A stretch of 64,000 bases of DNA from Scolanthus callimorphus (GCA_033964015.1 CM066913.1:28670790-28734789), one strand, 5' to 3'. Numbered from the stretch's first letter, positions 42,501 through 57,500 are shown. The notes: a model not told the origin generated them from the sequence alone. A program made the numbers and translations.

Positions 42501-45500
42501 AGACCGATGGCCAAGGAATTTGCATTTCCATCTGCTTGATCTCATGTCTTACAATGCGGCCTGTATGATGGTGGTAGTTAACATGGTATGAGATACTTTA
42601 TGCAACTGGTACGTCTATATTGGCAGGTTCATTTGCTGAACGAGGAGGATCGTGGCGCTACAGTAGAGGTTGTCATTAGTCGTATGAAGACAGTGCAGAC
42701 CAGCATGACTAGGGGTGCGAACAAGCCGCCATTCAAAGCCAACCTGAGACTCATCGCCATTTCTGCCACCATCCCGAATGTTGAAGATGTAAGAGCTCGG
42801 AAAAATAAAAAAACTTTAACAGCAAGCATGGCAATCATGTCATCAGGGTTTGTACGGCTTCTGGAAACTCCTTGGTTTTATTTCCTATCCTGGAAAGCCC
42901 TTGAATATCCTGGAAAATCCCCTTAAAAACTCCTTGAAAAAATATTTTTGGGTGTTCAAGCCATAGTAAATTGTCCCAAGAAGAGAGATATCTCCTTGAA
43001 ACTCCTGGATTTCATTTCTAAAATTGTCCAGGCGTACGAATCCTGTGTCATGACCACCGGAAATCATATAACTTGACTGTCTTGAATGGCGTGAGTGTCT
43101 TCATCACCCCGGCCATATGACTTGAGATGACATGGTGATGTGGCATGACGTCACGACACTACGGAACGTGACTAGTAGTGGAAAACATTGCATTTGTTTC
43201 ACGTCGCCGGTCGGTCAGTTTGTAAAGTCTGTAGTCTGTATATTGGTAGCATTATTATTTAAACATGATTATCGGCGAATAGTATGACAAACAGAGCCTG
43301 AGGCGACTCATTGTTTTGGTATAATTGCTCAAGTGATTCTTAATGGTTCAAGTGATTCTTAGTGGATTTTAGAAGAAGAAGAAAAACATAACAAAACATC
43401 ACAACAAAATTTGCGCGTACTCTCAAACAAACCTTTCGACCGATCAGCGCGCGGAAGTTCTTATAATCACTTGAGTCAGAGGCTAAATATCTTTATCCAA
43501 TGAAACATTCACTCCTTTAGCATTCACTTTATTAGTTTCTAATCAAATTGCACCATTTCAGATTGCAGCATGGTTGGGAACCATTGATCATCCGGCATCG
43601 AGTTACAGGTTGGGCAAAATTGCGATTTTGTTTGTTTGTTACAGCCATATATGGGCCATGGTAAACCTCACAAAACTGGAGTTGGCAACAAGTGAGGTCC
43701 TATAAAGAACCCTCGTTGTATACTTGAGTTCTGTTAAAGGATATTATTTCTTAGCTCGGAGTAGTGCGGAAAATTGAGCGCAAATTGCCGCTCGTCCTCG
43801 GGTCAGTTCTTTTAGTGCGCACTGGAGGCACAGTTACTTTAACTGCGCGAAGCACACTACGATTTTGGACATATCTGATCGAGTGCAGATGAGCGAGAGT
43901 TAAATTAAAGCAATGAACAGAATTGTGAAATTTAGTCACAATTTCTACCATGTTATCACTTAATACTTAACTGAAAAAACTGGGGTAGGCGCTAGGAACC
44001 CACTGCTTGATATAATTTTTATGTTTCAGTATGGACGACAGCTATCGCCCCGTTAAGCTGCGGAAAGTAGTGCTTGGTTTCCCCATGTCCTCCAACACGT
44101 CGGAATTTAAGTTCGACCTCTCACTGAGTTACAAGATTAGCGGCATCGTACAAACCTACAGTGACCAAAAACCCACACTAGTGGTAAGTACGCTTCGTAC
44201 AAGGCTAGTCAAAGAACCATGTAGTCTCCTGGTCTCTGCGCAGACGTCATGGGTGCTGTTGTTTTCGGCCACTGTGCGTAGTTATGAGCCTCCTGTGGAC
44301 AGGAAAGATCAGACTAACAAGATGCTTCCTAGTGACCAAGGTTTGGCAAACAAGGCTTGATCAGGCTAAATACGTTTAGTAAGAAATGGAGAATTGCTAC
44401 AAACTAGAATATGACAGGGAGCGGATTTCGGATGATTGTCAAAGAAAGTGACTTGCGATACTATTGGTAAAGGTTTCGTCGAGTCTTTGTTCTGACAGTT
44501 GTGGAGGTGCAACCTTTTCTGAAACAGGCGTATTCATTTGCACTTGTTTGCATTCTATATGTAGTTCTGTGCCACGCGCAAGAGTGCTCAACAAGCAGCT
44601 AGCATCCTGATCAAAGATGCCCGCTTTATCGTCAACTCCCAACATCGTCAAAGGTGGGAGCAACTTGGAAGATTGAAAGAGGACAATCTTATTTCTTGGT
44701 TGTCACAAACAGTTACTTACCCATCATTTTATTTTCAGACTCCAAAGGATTGCTAATTCGTTGCATGATTCTAAATTAAGAGGTAGGCTAATCTTACTTG
44801 TGACTTCCTGTGTTGGTGAAGTACCAGAGGTTGACTGAATTGGTGGTGCGCAGGGCCGGGAAATGAGTTCCCTGGGTAACAGGGACTTCAAACGTCACTC
44901 GTTTATTGGACAGAGAAGAGAACAAAGGGTTGTCCTCAGTCTCGATAGTCCCCTCGCAACGAAGAAAGCAGAGGATGGCCTATACGAACTGCGGCCGGTG
45001 GACAAAGTTGTTACAGGCTAACTTGTGTCTGACGCGTATAATTTGGCCAACGAGCTGTGTTTCGCTTTCATTATTATTTAATTCCGATCGTGTTTTTTGT
45101 TAGAACTTGTCATCTGTGGTGTTGCTTATCATCATGCTGGGCTGGACACAACAGACAGGAAGAATATTGAATCCATGTTTGTAAGAGGAGATCTACCAGT
45201 TCTATGTAAGTCACACGTGTTTAATCATGCGTTACCACATCTTTCAAATGAGTGGATGATTCTTATATGTTTACTTATATTTGCCATTCCGTTTCAGTCT
45301 CTACAAGCACGTTAGCGGTTGGGGTAAGTGAGGATGAACGAGGGCTCAAGGAAAATGAAAAAGGGGAAGGGGGGAGAATTGAATTTCCTCTCCCCCTCAC
45401 TTTTTGAGCCGTTTCGTCGGCTAGAACTCAGTGTTTATATAGGTAGTGATGTCTTACAGGTGAATCTTCCAGCACATCTCGTCATTATCAAGTCCACGCA

Positions 45501-48500
45501 ATGCTATGTTAAAGGTGTTTATACCGAGTACTCTGAAACGCAAATTCTTCAGATGATTGGTAGAGCCGGTAGACCGCAGGTAATGACTCATCATTCAAGA
45601 GATATATTTCCAGTGAAATACCTTCCAATTCCTAGTATGCTTTTATCTAATTGGACGTTTGTCCAAGAACTTCTATAGCAGTCTCGAGTGGCATACGACA
45701 AATATTCGACGCTTCGGTTGTTCTTTCTATTATACACTCGAACCGTTTCACGTAAAATATTCGGTGTTACGCCACGAAAAATGCTTCCCTACAGCAGATC
45801 TACAGACGGAATTTCGGATAACGTTTTTAAGGGCTGTAAACGATACAAGAAATTTTAATTTAATCCTTAAAAGGGTTCTAAAGAATTGGTATCCCTTGAG
45901 AGTGGTTATTAAATGGTTGGAAATAAAAAAACGTCGGAATCCAGAATCTCGGATATTCGGGTTTCTCCTTCTTGTGGAGTTTGACTTATTCATTTTTCCT
46001 GCTCGTCAGTTCGATACCTCCGCTACTGCTGTTATCTTGACATCCTCTTCCAAGAAGGTGAGATCAATGGACAAACTCTGAATAACGGTTCTTAATCTAT
46101 TACAAGCTGATTTTTGTACCTTTTTTGTAATCAACAAGGACACGTATTCAGCGCTGCTCCATGGAACGCAAAACATCGAAAGCAGGTAATAATGTGATTG
46201 GAAGGTCTACCGTCCTTACGATCCTTCTCGTCAGTTTATTGCTGTATTTCTGTGGGAGTCCTGTGACGGATCCAGAAGGCTCCATAGGTTACATGGTCCT
46301 TGTACCCATTTGAGTTTGCTTGGTTAATATATGTGAAATTGATTGGTTAGAAAATTGAAAATTAAAGTAAAATTAAAGCTAAAGTACCCGATCTCTGGCG
46401 CCTTGTCGTCCTCTAAAAATGTCTCTCTTTATACATTCCTTTCCATTTGCTACACAGGGACTTATTGCTTCCCTATCCTAAAACCGTCGTATGCTCGTAA
46501 ATTCCTATAACATAAATCGCCTTGCAATGTAATTTCCAGCTTACATCGCCACCTGATCGAACATTTGAATGCTGAAATCGTCCTCAATACAATCACGGAC
46601 GTCTCTGTTGCACTGGAGTGGTTAAAGTCCACATTTCTGTTTATCAGGATACAGAAGAACCCTACCCATTATGGTAAGCTGCAAAGGAATATTTACATAG
46701 TTGCCCGCGATTACATACTTATAGAGCGGATTTCATATGACTGTGGTGAAGTGAAACCAATCTTGTCAAAATCGTTAGACAGTGGGGATATAATGTCATC
46801 TGCGAAGTCCATGTCTGTGATGACTCTTCCAGGACTGCGACGCGAGCGCCTGGGTGCGATGGTAAACCCAAGGTCATGATTCATAACCACCTGAAACTCT
46901 GACTTAGTGCAAAGTAATTCTATTATCACGAGTGTTCTTGCGCTTGTACGATAAAATGCTCTAACCGGGAAACTTTTTGTTGAGTCTCAAGTCCCGGGGG
47001 GAGGGGGGGGGACTCCCATATTTTTGGGGCGGGGAAAGGTACCTAAAATGGCGTCGCTTAGTTGATTTTGACCCCTAAAAGGTACCAACAAGACGTATTT
47101 TCCCTCGTAATTTTCTCTCGTATTTTTACGAGGGAAAATACGTTTGAAACTCAGGCTACCAACAAGTGTGATTTGCTTTGCTGGAACGGACCTCTAACAG
47201 GTACCTATCTAGAAAAATTGCAAGTTTTCGAATTTTACCCCCTAAAAGGTACCAGAGGCCTGATTTTAAACCCTAAAAGGTACGACGAGCACCCCGCCCC
47301 AAAAATATAAGTCTCTGATATCGAAAATGGCGGCGAAGCGGTGCATTATGGGCAAGATCCTTTAAAGGTACACCAAGTTGGTTTTAATGTATTTTTTTTT
47401 TCAATTCCACTTTACTTGCCAGGTATCGCAGAGGGTTTAAAGAAGGAAGCTCTAGAGCAGAAGTTGCAGGGTAAAGCGTTTCAATAATAATTGTAGGGCT
47501 ATCTATTCATTAGTCGTGTATAGGGGTAATATGAATTTAGGAAATGGTGAGTTGTTACCCCATGCGGTCTGGTGGTGCAAGCGTTCTCCCTCAAATTGGA
47601 GCTCAGGGGGTAGTAGATATCGCATAGCAAGGTGGTCAGTCTAAAAATATGTAATTGGTTCTTTCGTCGAAACGAGAAAACGTGAATTGCAAGGTGGTCA
47701 CGGCATCACGGATTTGCAGAGTGCCAGGGTGCGTGAAGTGGTGGTGTATTTCAAAACAAGTGATACGGGTAAAAATGCAACTACCCAATAACCCAAACAC
47801 CCTATCTATCCACAGATATGTGTCTTAAGAACTTGAACGCGCTTGAGAAGTCCAATCTTGTCAAGATGGACGATGGATTCGACTTGAAACCCACAGGTAC
47901 AAATTGAGCTTTTCCAAACTTTCTGATAAACAAACCTCAAAGCCATATGTTCTGGTGTTAATAATTTCTTTCGCTGAAATTTAGAAACTGGCAGTTTAAT
48001 GGCACGGTACTATATAGCGTACGATTCGATGAAGGAATTCCTTGACATTCAGGGCTCAGAAAGTCTGAGTGACATGGTGAGTAATCCATCACGTGGTAAT
48101 AGTTTGTACGTTTTATCGTTACGCTAATGATAATCTTGTTGAATTGTATTTAATAAAAATCATTTGCAGATAACTCTGATCTCCAAGTGCAAAGAATTTT
48201 CAGATGTTAAATTGCGTGTCAGTGAAAAACGCATCCTCAACACACTCAACAAAGATAAACACAAGGCGACAATCAGGTAAACCCTGTACTCTGACGATAC
48301 CCATTTTGAATACACCTCTGAGAAATTTTCTGTTCTTTCATTATTTGCGTCTAGATTTCCATTAAATGGGAAAATAAAACCACGGACCAGAAGATCAACT
48401 GGTAAGACCCTTAGATCAGAATGTCGTCTTATGTTTACAATGATCATTTTGTATTATGGTATAGTTGAAATATACCTATTTCAGAAAAGGTTGCATCATT

Positions 48501-51500
48501 ACAACTGTCTCTTGTAGCCCGCGATGTGTCATGGGAGAAAGCATGGGATCACCCTGCTTATGCCAAAAATGATTATAAATACATCACTTGCAAGACATTT
48601 TGTACTGGATGAGCACGAGAATGTCGTTCTTTTTAGTTTTTTTTTTCCCATGACGCACCGCGGGCTACAACAAACAGCTGCAACGGTGCAAACCTTTTTG
48701 AAATAGGTGTTTCAATCGCATATAGAGCGAATTTCATGACTGTAGTGAAACCAATCGCAAAGTGATTACACGAATTCTAAATAAAACCTGTAGGAGTAAT
48801 TGCCCCCGCAGGGTTTTGGCCCAGAGGCCAAAACCCGAGGAGGCATTATAGAATCCCCCGCGTAAAGAGAAAATATAAGGGTATATGGTACATATGGCAG
48901 AAAAAATCTCGATCCGTCGGAGCAGGGCCCGCAAAAGGTCTTGGGTAACGTTTATGATTGGATGATCAGATCACGTGACTCGCAAAGGGCCCGCAAAAGG
49001 TCTTGGGTAACGTTTATGATTGGATGACCAGATCACGTGACTCGCAGCGTGGGTTTGAGACCTCTACTGTTGTCACTGGCGGACAATAAAAATTCTAAAC
49101 ATTCACAACAAACTGGTCGTGACATTTAACAAATCACCAAAAACTCTAAGGAGACGCTCAGCCGAAGTCAGTCAGTGCAATCCATAGTTCAGAATTAGCA
49201 AATGTTGAGCTGCTGTGGCTGTGTAAACTTGAATGTTCACAAAGCTAAGAGCTCTAAACCTCATAATAGAAGTAAAGCATTCAAAATGGTTGCTATTGTG
49301 CTTAACAATAGGTCCGCTACGAAAGAATGTGATAATTTACCGACAAGATTTCCTTTTTATAAGTTCACAAAACTTAGAAAGAGGACTTTAGAATTATTAT
49401 TTTTGCATCAGCACAAGGGAGAAGTAGGCGTTTTTGTCTTCTTCCGATGTGTGCGCTGTCTGCTGTGTAATGGTTGCCTCTAAAGTATACTAAGTAGGTT
49501 AAAATAATAGTACCTTTGTTGACCGGAAATCTGGCAAGGGCGGAACGCGTTTTTTAGTTCTTTTAAATTGAGTTCTATTATAAGCTCTTTAGCAGCTTTA
49601 GGTGATAGCTGGTATAAAAACGCAGATATAGGTTATTAGGGAGCAGCGATTGAAAAAGAGCAAAAGCAGAGAAGTCGCGAAGCAGAGACAGCCAACGAGA
49701 GTCTAAAGTCTTGTGTTCTGTTCTCCGTTGTAAGTATTTCCGGAAAGATCAATTGGCTTTAAGCTTTCAAGTATTCATATTCATATAGTTTTCAAACAAG
49801 ATTTTTGTGCGCATGTGTTTCTGAGTAAGAATGTGTATTAATAGTCGTTTTGGAATTGTGACACAATAGTTTTCAGAAGAATTTTCGGTATTTCGCTAGA
49901 GTTTCGTAAGAGTTTTGACGGCTTTTCGTACTTTTGGTTAGAATTGTTTGTAGAGTTTCGGCTTATAGAATTTCACATGTATCTTAACGGTTTTGTAATA
50001 CAACTGACAAACTCCAACAAGCTGATAACGGTGGGTTCGCGTGTTGTCTGAAACAGCTGTAAAAATGTTATGTATCAGTCAATTCCAGCGACGACCATGC
50101 CCCCCCCGGACACCGTGGGGCATTTGCACACCACTGGGTTCCCTAGGGTGGGGAATTTGGAAAATTTTGCTGGCCCCGGGGTCGGGAATTGTTTTTCTCC
50201 AGGGGAGGGGAGGTGGGGAATTTTGGTTCTCTTTCACAATCTTTTAGTGCGTTGAGTTTTGCGGAACTACAACACCAGTAGACCAGTTCACTTCCCTGAC
50301 CAGTTATAACTAACAATTGGCGTTACAATGTCCAAGTTACAGAAAATAACATCACACAAAATAAAATGCCGAGCATGGCCCGTATACACCACTCTAGTTT
50401 TGAGATTGAGCGATGCCGGGGACGACAAATGAATGGAGTTTGTAGCCAAATGGCTACAACTGCGAATGGCCGAGAGAAATTAGTGGAGACGTTTGTTGTG
50501 TGTCACTACTATATTGCAATATTGCAGTAGAAGAAGAATATTAATTACGACTTGAGACTGACGGATTTGTTTCACTGTTTACTTATATTTTGTCTCGTTT
50601 TCAGAGAGGAGAAATCTAAAAGTATAGTTTAAAAACGAATTATAACTGCTCGGACAGAATTAAATGGAGTTGAAGTTCTGAGCGGGAATATTTTGTAGTG
50701 AAGCTTTACGCAGTGTCGATGGAATCTTTGTCTTTTTCTGGTCCCGGGGGAGGGCATTTGTCCAATTTTTGTCTTCCCCGCCGTGGGGTATTTTGCACTT
50801 TTCCAGCCCCCGGGGTGGGGAATTTTTACTTTTAATTTTAGAAATGACCAAAATCCCGGGGTTGCCCGGGGGGGCATGGTCGTCGCTGGAATTGACTGAT
50901 ACATTAATTGAATACTTATTACATCTGCAGTTTAAAAAGCACGGGGGCAGCTCTAGTGAGAACTATTACTAGTTACAAAGTAATTGCGAATTTCTCACGA
51001 CAGTCATCAGCTCGGTATATTTCCTGTTCAGGAAACGTGTAACGTGACACCGACCCATTGTTCTAGTACAAAAAATACGAAAAAATCTGCCAATATTCAG
51101 CTGAAAGAAATCGTCCAATGGCAGCCTAGATTAGTTTCCTTGGCAATAAATACATCCGGGATATTTTAGATTGAAGGAAGCAAGAGAGCATGGCGGTGAA
51201 ATCGTGGTGTTTGAGGCGTTTGAGGACGAGACAGCTTTCAAAAGTTATGTTTTTGTCGAAGGGCTTCCTACTGAGAAACTCCATATTGGTCTTCGTTCAC
51301 AGTGGAATGTCTGAATTTACTCTGATAGCGAATTTTCCTGCTCTTAGGAATAAGTTTTCTGGATTCTGTAATGCACAAAGTGTCAACCAGCGAAGTTTCA
51401 CGTCTGGTAACCTTCTGAGAAAAATGGTAACTCTTCTTGAATGGACACAGGCGCATTGACCGCATTCGTGTTATACAATTACCGGCAGACTAAGTTGTCT

Positions 51501-54500
51501 GGCTTGTGCACTGAACTATAAAGAAACTATCAATTCAGGCTCTGACTCCTTCAAGTTTCTCTTTAGATTTCGACGAGTCTTAGCTCTCCAGTCTCGTGGT
51601 TTGGAATAATTTCTAGCAACCGGCACTAGAGACTCCACAACCATCGCGCTAGTTATCTCTTGTAATTATAATACTGACTAGACAAGACACAATCACTTTT
51701 GCCAGCATCATTTTCTGTCCTTCCGAATCAAGAATAATATTTTATCAGTGTGTACATGGCAAGTTGTGGTGCTTTCAATATGAATAAAAAAAGTTACCCA
51801 CGCATACTAAACTCAAACTCGGCCGTGTGTGTATTTCAGAGATAATTTTTTCCTAGCTGTTTAGCCTGTATCCGATTTATTTTCTTTCGAATAAAGTGCG
51901 ATGAAACAAATATATTCTTCTATTTTGCTACTCAGCAACTCCTCTGTGCTTTTACTGCCCAGGCGACTAAGATTTTGTGTCCAGTTATTTTACATCCCCA
52001 CAAGACGCTACAGCTGAAATTCGAGCTCGCAATGTTTTGGTTGGGGTAATTATCTATTGTTTTCAATGACTTCCCGAACTGGAAATGTACCGAGCTGGTC
52101 ATCTAAAATCGGCTCTATAGACGCAAATTGACAAAGATAAAAAGGGACAAAGGAAGGCATATCTGGTCAAAATGTGGATGGAATTGGGAAAAGAGTCCGG
52201 TCTAAATATCACTGATTCAGGTATCAAAATGTCCAAATGTCATGTGCTGTTATATCTCACTTTGCCAGTCTCATACAAGCCGCACTTGGATGTCTTCCTG
52301 TAACCGAGTTTTCCCTGAATCAGGATGTTACGGTTAGTTTTATGAGAGAACACACTTACGAAGAAAAATAAACATTGATGTTTTGATTTCCTCCAGTAAG
52401 TTTCTTTTTTTGTTTCTTGTAGAAAATCTTTCGATCAGGACAGAGGGTTACTCGTTGTAAGTACTACATTCTTAAATCAGCCTGCAAAAGCATTTTGGTT
52501 AATCAACTCAGTTAGTATGAAGAACTCTTAAGGATGTAAGGAAACGAGAAGAAAATCCTGCCTGTATTCCAATATGATCTTACTACCGAAACAGGTAGAG
52601 CGTTTATCGGGCTCGACAAAAAGCGCTCGTCTCCAGATAAAAACGTTGGCGAGTCTGATTGCATTCCTTCGCACGAAATCAATCATGCGTTCAGTCGCTG
52701 CCACAGAAATCGTTCAAATTTGGGAAATTACACACTGATTTTATTTCTTACCTCATAAAATTAGTAGAAAACACGAGCAGATGCCTTTTCTTGTGTTTTA
52801 AGTTGAAAATTTTCCAAATTAAAATATTTGAGTTGCACGCATCGCTGACCTCAGTAAAGGAATGCAAACTAAATCGTGGATGTTTTTGTTTGGAAACGAG
52901 TGTTTTTTCTCGAGCCTAATAAACGCTCTACCTGTTTCGGTAGTAGTATGGTTGGACCTCGTTTTCTTTTGCCTGACGTCTATTAGTTATCGTCTCGCAA
53001 ATACACTGTAAAAACGCACTGGTTATTTTAACCAAAACAATTGGTTATCTCAGACTCAAGAACAATAGAATGAGTCTGAGATCACCAATTTCTTTTAGTT
53101 AATTTGGTGTACATGCCCTGTTACAGCCTTAACCCGTGACACGTTAAAGTCGCTGGTTATAAACATGGTTATGTATTGTAAGCTCATCAGCCCATATTTT
53201 CACATCATAAACATCTCCTGACACTTACTCAGTAATGATAATTAATTTCATCAGGTTTGATGGAAGTACTGATGTTAAAGAGTGACTTTCAGGCGCTTCA
53301 GAGCGCGATCATTATTGCAAAGTGCATGAAGGCCAGGTACTTATACAACTCTTGGTAGGGACTGAGAATGTTCGTAAACTAAAACTGTACTAAAGAATGT
53401 CAGTAGATAATATCGATATTTTGTTACATAAATTAATATTTGTTTTTACTTATTAAAGGTTGTGGGAAAACTCTCTTTATGTGTCCAAGCAGATCGAGAA
53501 AGTTGGTAAGGAGTTTTGCGAGGTACTCGTATACTTTCAAACTGTCAGCAATTAATATATAACGGTATGTGGACCATGTGTCCATCCAGATCAGGGACAA
53601 CAGATCATCTTTAGGCATAGAACAATATCGCCAAACGTGACCACCTTGTAACTTTGATTAGGGACGACACTCTCCACAATGATGGTAAATGCTGGTCTAA
53701 CGAGTTTCAAGAGGATTGAAGAGACTAACCCACGAGAAATAGAACTGGTAGGCACATTGTAACAATTATCCTCATGCGTCTCGCTTTGGCTGCAGTGCGT
53801 AGTTTGAGTAAGTGTAATGTCGTTTGTTTTAGATTGTGAATCGACATCCACCGTTTGGAAGCCAGGTAAGTAGAATGTATCCGTGTCCGTTTGTGTTGTC
53901 AACGGCTTTGTCTAGAGGGCGTGTGTGGTTGTTAACTGACCATGACTTTCATGTTTCGAGATAGATTCGAGACGCCGTGTTATCACTTCCAAAGTACGAC
54001 GTTTCAGTAGAGCAGGTATTGTTAATGATCATTAATAACTACAGTGTTGTTGGAATCAATGATTTGTTCAATTAAAATGTAATATCCTCCATCGCAGAAG
54101 GGGAGCTATACACCATATCGTGCAGAGATCATGGTCACCGTCGCTATGACTAATCATGCAAAACGCAAAGACTCCGTGGAGTCCAAACGTGCTCATCACT
54201 TTTGTGTCCTACTTGTTGGTGATGCTGATAACAAAGTTGTGTACAAGCAACGCATTGGGTACGTATTGTTATGTTAATAATAATTATCTGTCGAGCCTAA
54301 TACAAAATGCGTACTCAAAGGACTTACCACCAGGTTAAGACTTTCGTTGGCTTGCTCGCACGCTCACTGTGTCACCTCTCGTTGAAGACGATTCGAGAGT
54401 ACAACAAATCTATTAAGGTGGAGTTACATGGTGCAACGGATTGCAGCAACTTGTCTCGCATCGCAGCTTGTAACAGCGAATCTTGCAACTTGTCTCGCTT

Positions 54501-57500
54501 TTTTGTTCCCAGAAGCACTCTCGGGCTTCTTATATCTTTGCACATAAATGCGTTCTGTATCAAAACGAAGGACGACGGAGCGCAAATAGTAAAACGTTCG
54601 ATACGCAGTGCCAGCGGCCATTGCGAGTTAATATCAGCTGCAATGGCTCTCGCAATCCATTGCGAGACAAGTTGAAGAAAACATTGCACCATTTAACTCC
54701 ACCTTTAGTTTAGCGCCTCTTGTGAAATGTCTTGCGGAAAAGCCTTGTGGGGCTTTCGATTCCGGTCTTTTTATAATGATACATTTTTACGAGGGTGAGC
54801 ATATTAACCCTAACTGAACAGTTTTCTGACATATGTTTCTCATTGTTAGTGTAGTGAGCCATACAATGAGGATGGGAACGTCTTCCCGTGGTTCTTTACA
54901 TCCCTCCGGTCTGTTAAGTGTATGAGCACATAAATTGTGCTGTTCTTGCAGGGACTCAATCTTTTTAAGAGAAGGCACCTGGAGCAGGAAGATCGATATT
55001 CGTCGTGCGAGCAAGTCCTCAGAGCTGAGCGTCAACATCATCAGTCAGGATTATGGTAGGCATTCAACTAGCAAATATGAAAACTTGCATGGCATATAGA
55101 TAGTAAGGTTACCGGTGACAGGGCGCAACCACCCACGAATGTCTCTTGATTTTTACGGTGTGTCTTGATCACCTTAGAATTCCACTGAACAGAACATCCG
55201 GATGGTTCCATTTTCAACATTCGCTAGTGTCTAGCAGCATATATTCTCTTGACCGCAAACATGCATTTTTGTATCTTGCAGTCGGCCTAGATATCAGCAG
55301 TTCCTACACACCCCATTACAGCGGTGCGTACTTCCCAGCGCCTCAAGCTCCTCCTCCAAAGTGTCCAAGACAGTGCAAATTAACACAACGGGTAAACCTC
55401 TTTGTCTGTTTAATGTTGATGTTAGGGGAAGGCAATTTACGCAATGCGTTTGTCATTTGTAGCATCTGTGGCTTCCTCCATTGCAAAAGCTCCTGGAAAG
55501 TCTTGCAACCATCGATGTCTAAACAAATACCTATATCCTTTTTGAGACTATTATCGTAGTCTACCTAACTTCTTTCATTTTTCGATTTTTTACAGTCATT
55601 AACAATAGCATTATTTCCTTAACACTTGTCAAATGTGGACATGATTGTTGTAAGTATGGCATAGGAAGCAAAATGAAGGATTTTCCAAGAAAGATCGAGG
55701 TGATTCAAACTTGGGAATTAATTATATACAAAATATAGCTGCAGGGTCCTCAGATGACTGATGTCTAACTTCTCTTTGATTTCAGAAGCAACCTGTAGCC
55801 ACGTCCACAAGTACTCCGGTCAAACGAAAGTGTAAGTGTTCTCATAGTCTTGAATGCCGTAGTGTTTGATGAAAAGATGAGCAGACCCCACACTTGCATT
55901 AAATACAATTCGTTACATTGTCGTCACGTTTTTCAGACGAGGTGAACAAAATGGACAGCTTCCTGCATCAGTTGCACGAGAGAACGATTTCTATTCCAGG
56001 GACACCAAGTCGCCTAAAGGTATGGTATTGGTTAGTCAATCGTCTTCTTGTTCCTCGCTCATCACGAATACTAATGATGTTTTTCAGGTTCTAACAAACA
56101 GCAGGGCGGTGCCCGAGTCATCTGCAGCCATTCGAAGGTCAGGGGTCTCCTCTAGCATGCAAGAACGATTTTCCTACTCTCGCAAGGCTCGCTATAACCA
56201 TAATGACTGTACATCACAGACCAGGCCAGTACATACGCCAACAAGGAATGGCGACGAGTGGGATGAAATAACGTTGCATCAAGATGACATTGTTCATAAA
56301 GGAGGTAAGTATTACCGTTCATCTTTCCTCGCAATGAGAATTAACTTTCCTTTCGATTTCTTAAAACAATGTGTATAGCTGTTATGAAATTGATTTTTTG
56401 GCTTACATTATCGCCGATTGCGTCGTCTTCGGGAGTTTGAAAAGAATACTGATTTCCCAGGTGGTTTGTCCCTTCTTTACTTTCTTACATTCATTGGTGA
56501 CTTGTTTAGGTCATGATGAAGATATGTTATTCGACGATTACAATATGGACGAGGATTTCGATGACGACTTGCCTTCACTCTATGAATTCGGATTGTCCTC
56601 TCGACCAGAGCCCCTTGGACAAGAGACACCTAGTACAGGGAAAGCTGCTAGCAAGGAAACTGGGTTCTCTCCCTACTTTACCAGCAGCCATTGTACCGTA
56701 ACCAATCACTCAGAACAACCGTCAAGAATTCCTGCTGTAGTGCGAGGCAGTGCTGATGGACCGGCCGTGCTGAATATCTTAAACGACGCCAAACAGGTAA
56801 GGAAAATTAGCCACGCCCCACCGCCACCCACCCCTGGGTGGGGCGATTTTGAGATGTCTGATGCGCATGATCCACGGAGGCCGTTAAGAAGAGCAGATGC
56901 AAAGAAGATCGACTGTTCAACCTCCACATCACAGCTTTATTCACCAAGAGGGAACTTCCACCTTAATACGAGGGATGTCGTTCTGTTTGGGATCAAAATG
57001 CTGAAAGGCATTCTACTGAACAAGTCACTAGTTCTGGAGGTGATATGTCTACCAGTAGAGGCTATAACCTGGCTCATCAAATGGCGATTGTCCCTGTTGT
57101 TGGCTCGCAGAGTTCATGGTATGTTTGATTTCCTCTTTCTAGTTTTGATCTCTGTTTCGATAAACTGATTCTCCGGAGCAGTCAATGCTTTTCAACAATT
57201 GTCGCAATTATTTGAAAACTGTTGGGATCAGCTTATCTCTGTTGGGATCAGCTTATCTTGATCCTTAATCCTCACGCGAGCCTCTCGAATAGACTTCTTG
57301 AACAATAGATATGGTAGGCATACGTCGGTCTAATCGTGAGCCGTTCCTAATGCAAATGATGAAACTCTATTGTGTGCGTTGGTTTGTATAAGGAATGGCT
57401 CGTGATAAGGCGTATGGACTATGCCTAATTTACCGGCTTGGAAGTCCCGTGCATTGAAATGACCTGATAGGGGTCATGAAAATTTTGACAAGAGGGCAAG

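Noticed and set aside
47550..47600. tRNA-like text (GCGGTCTGGTGGTGCAAGCG)
   Set aside because: No matching acceptor stem, anticodon loop or T-arm could be folded; inside an HFM1 intron.
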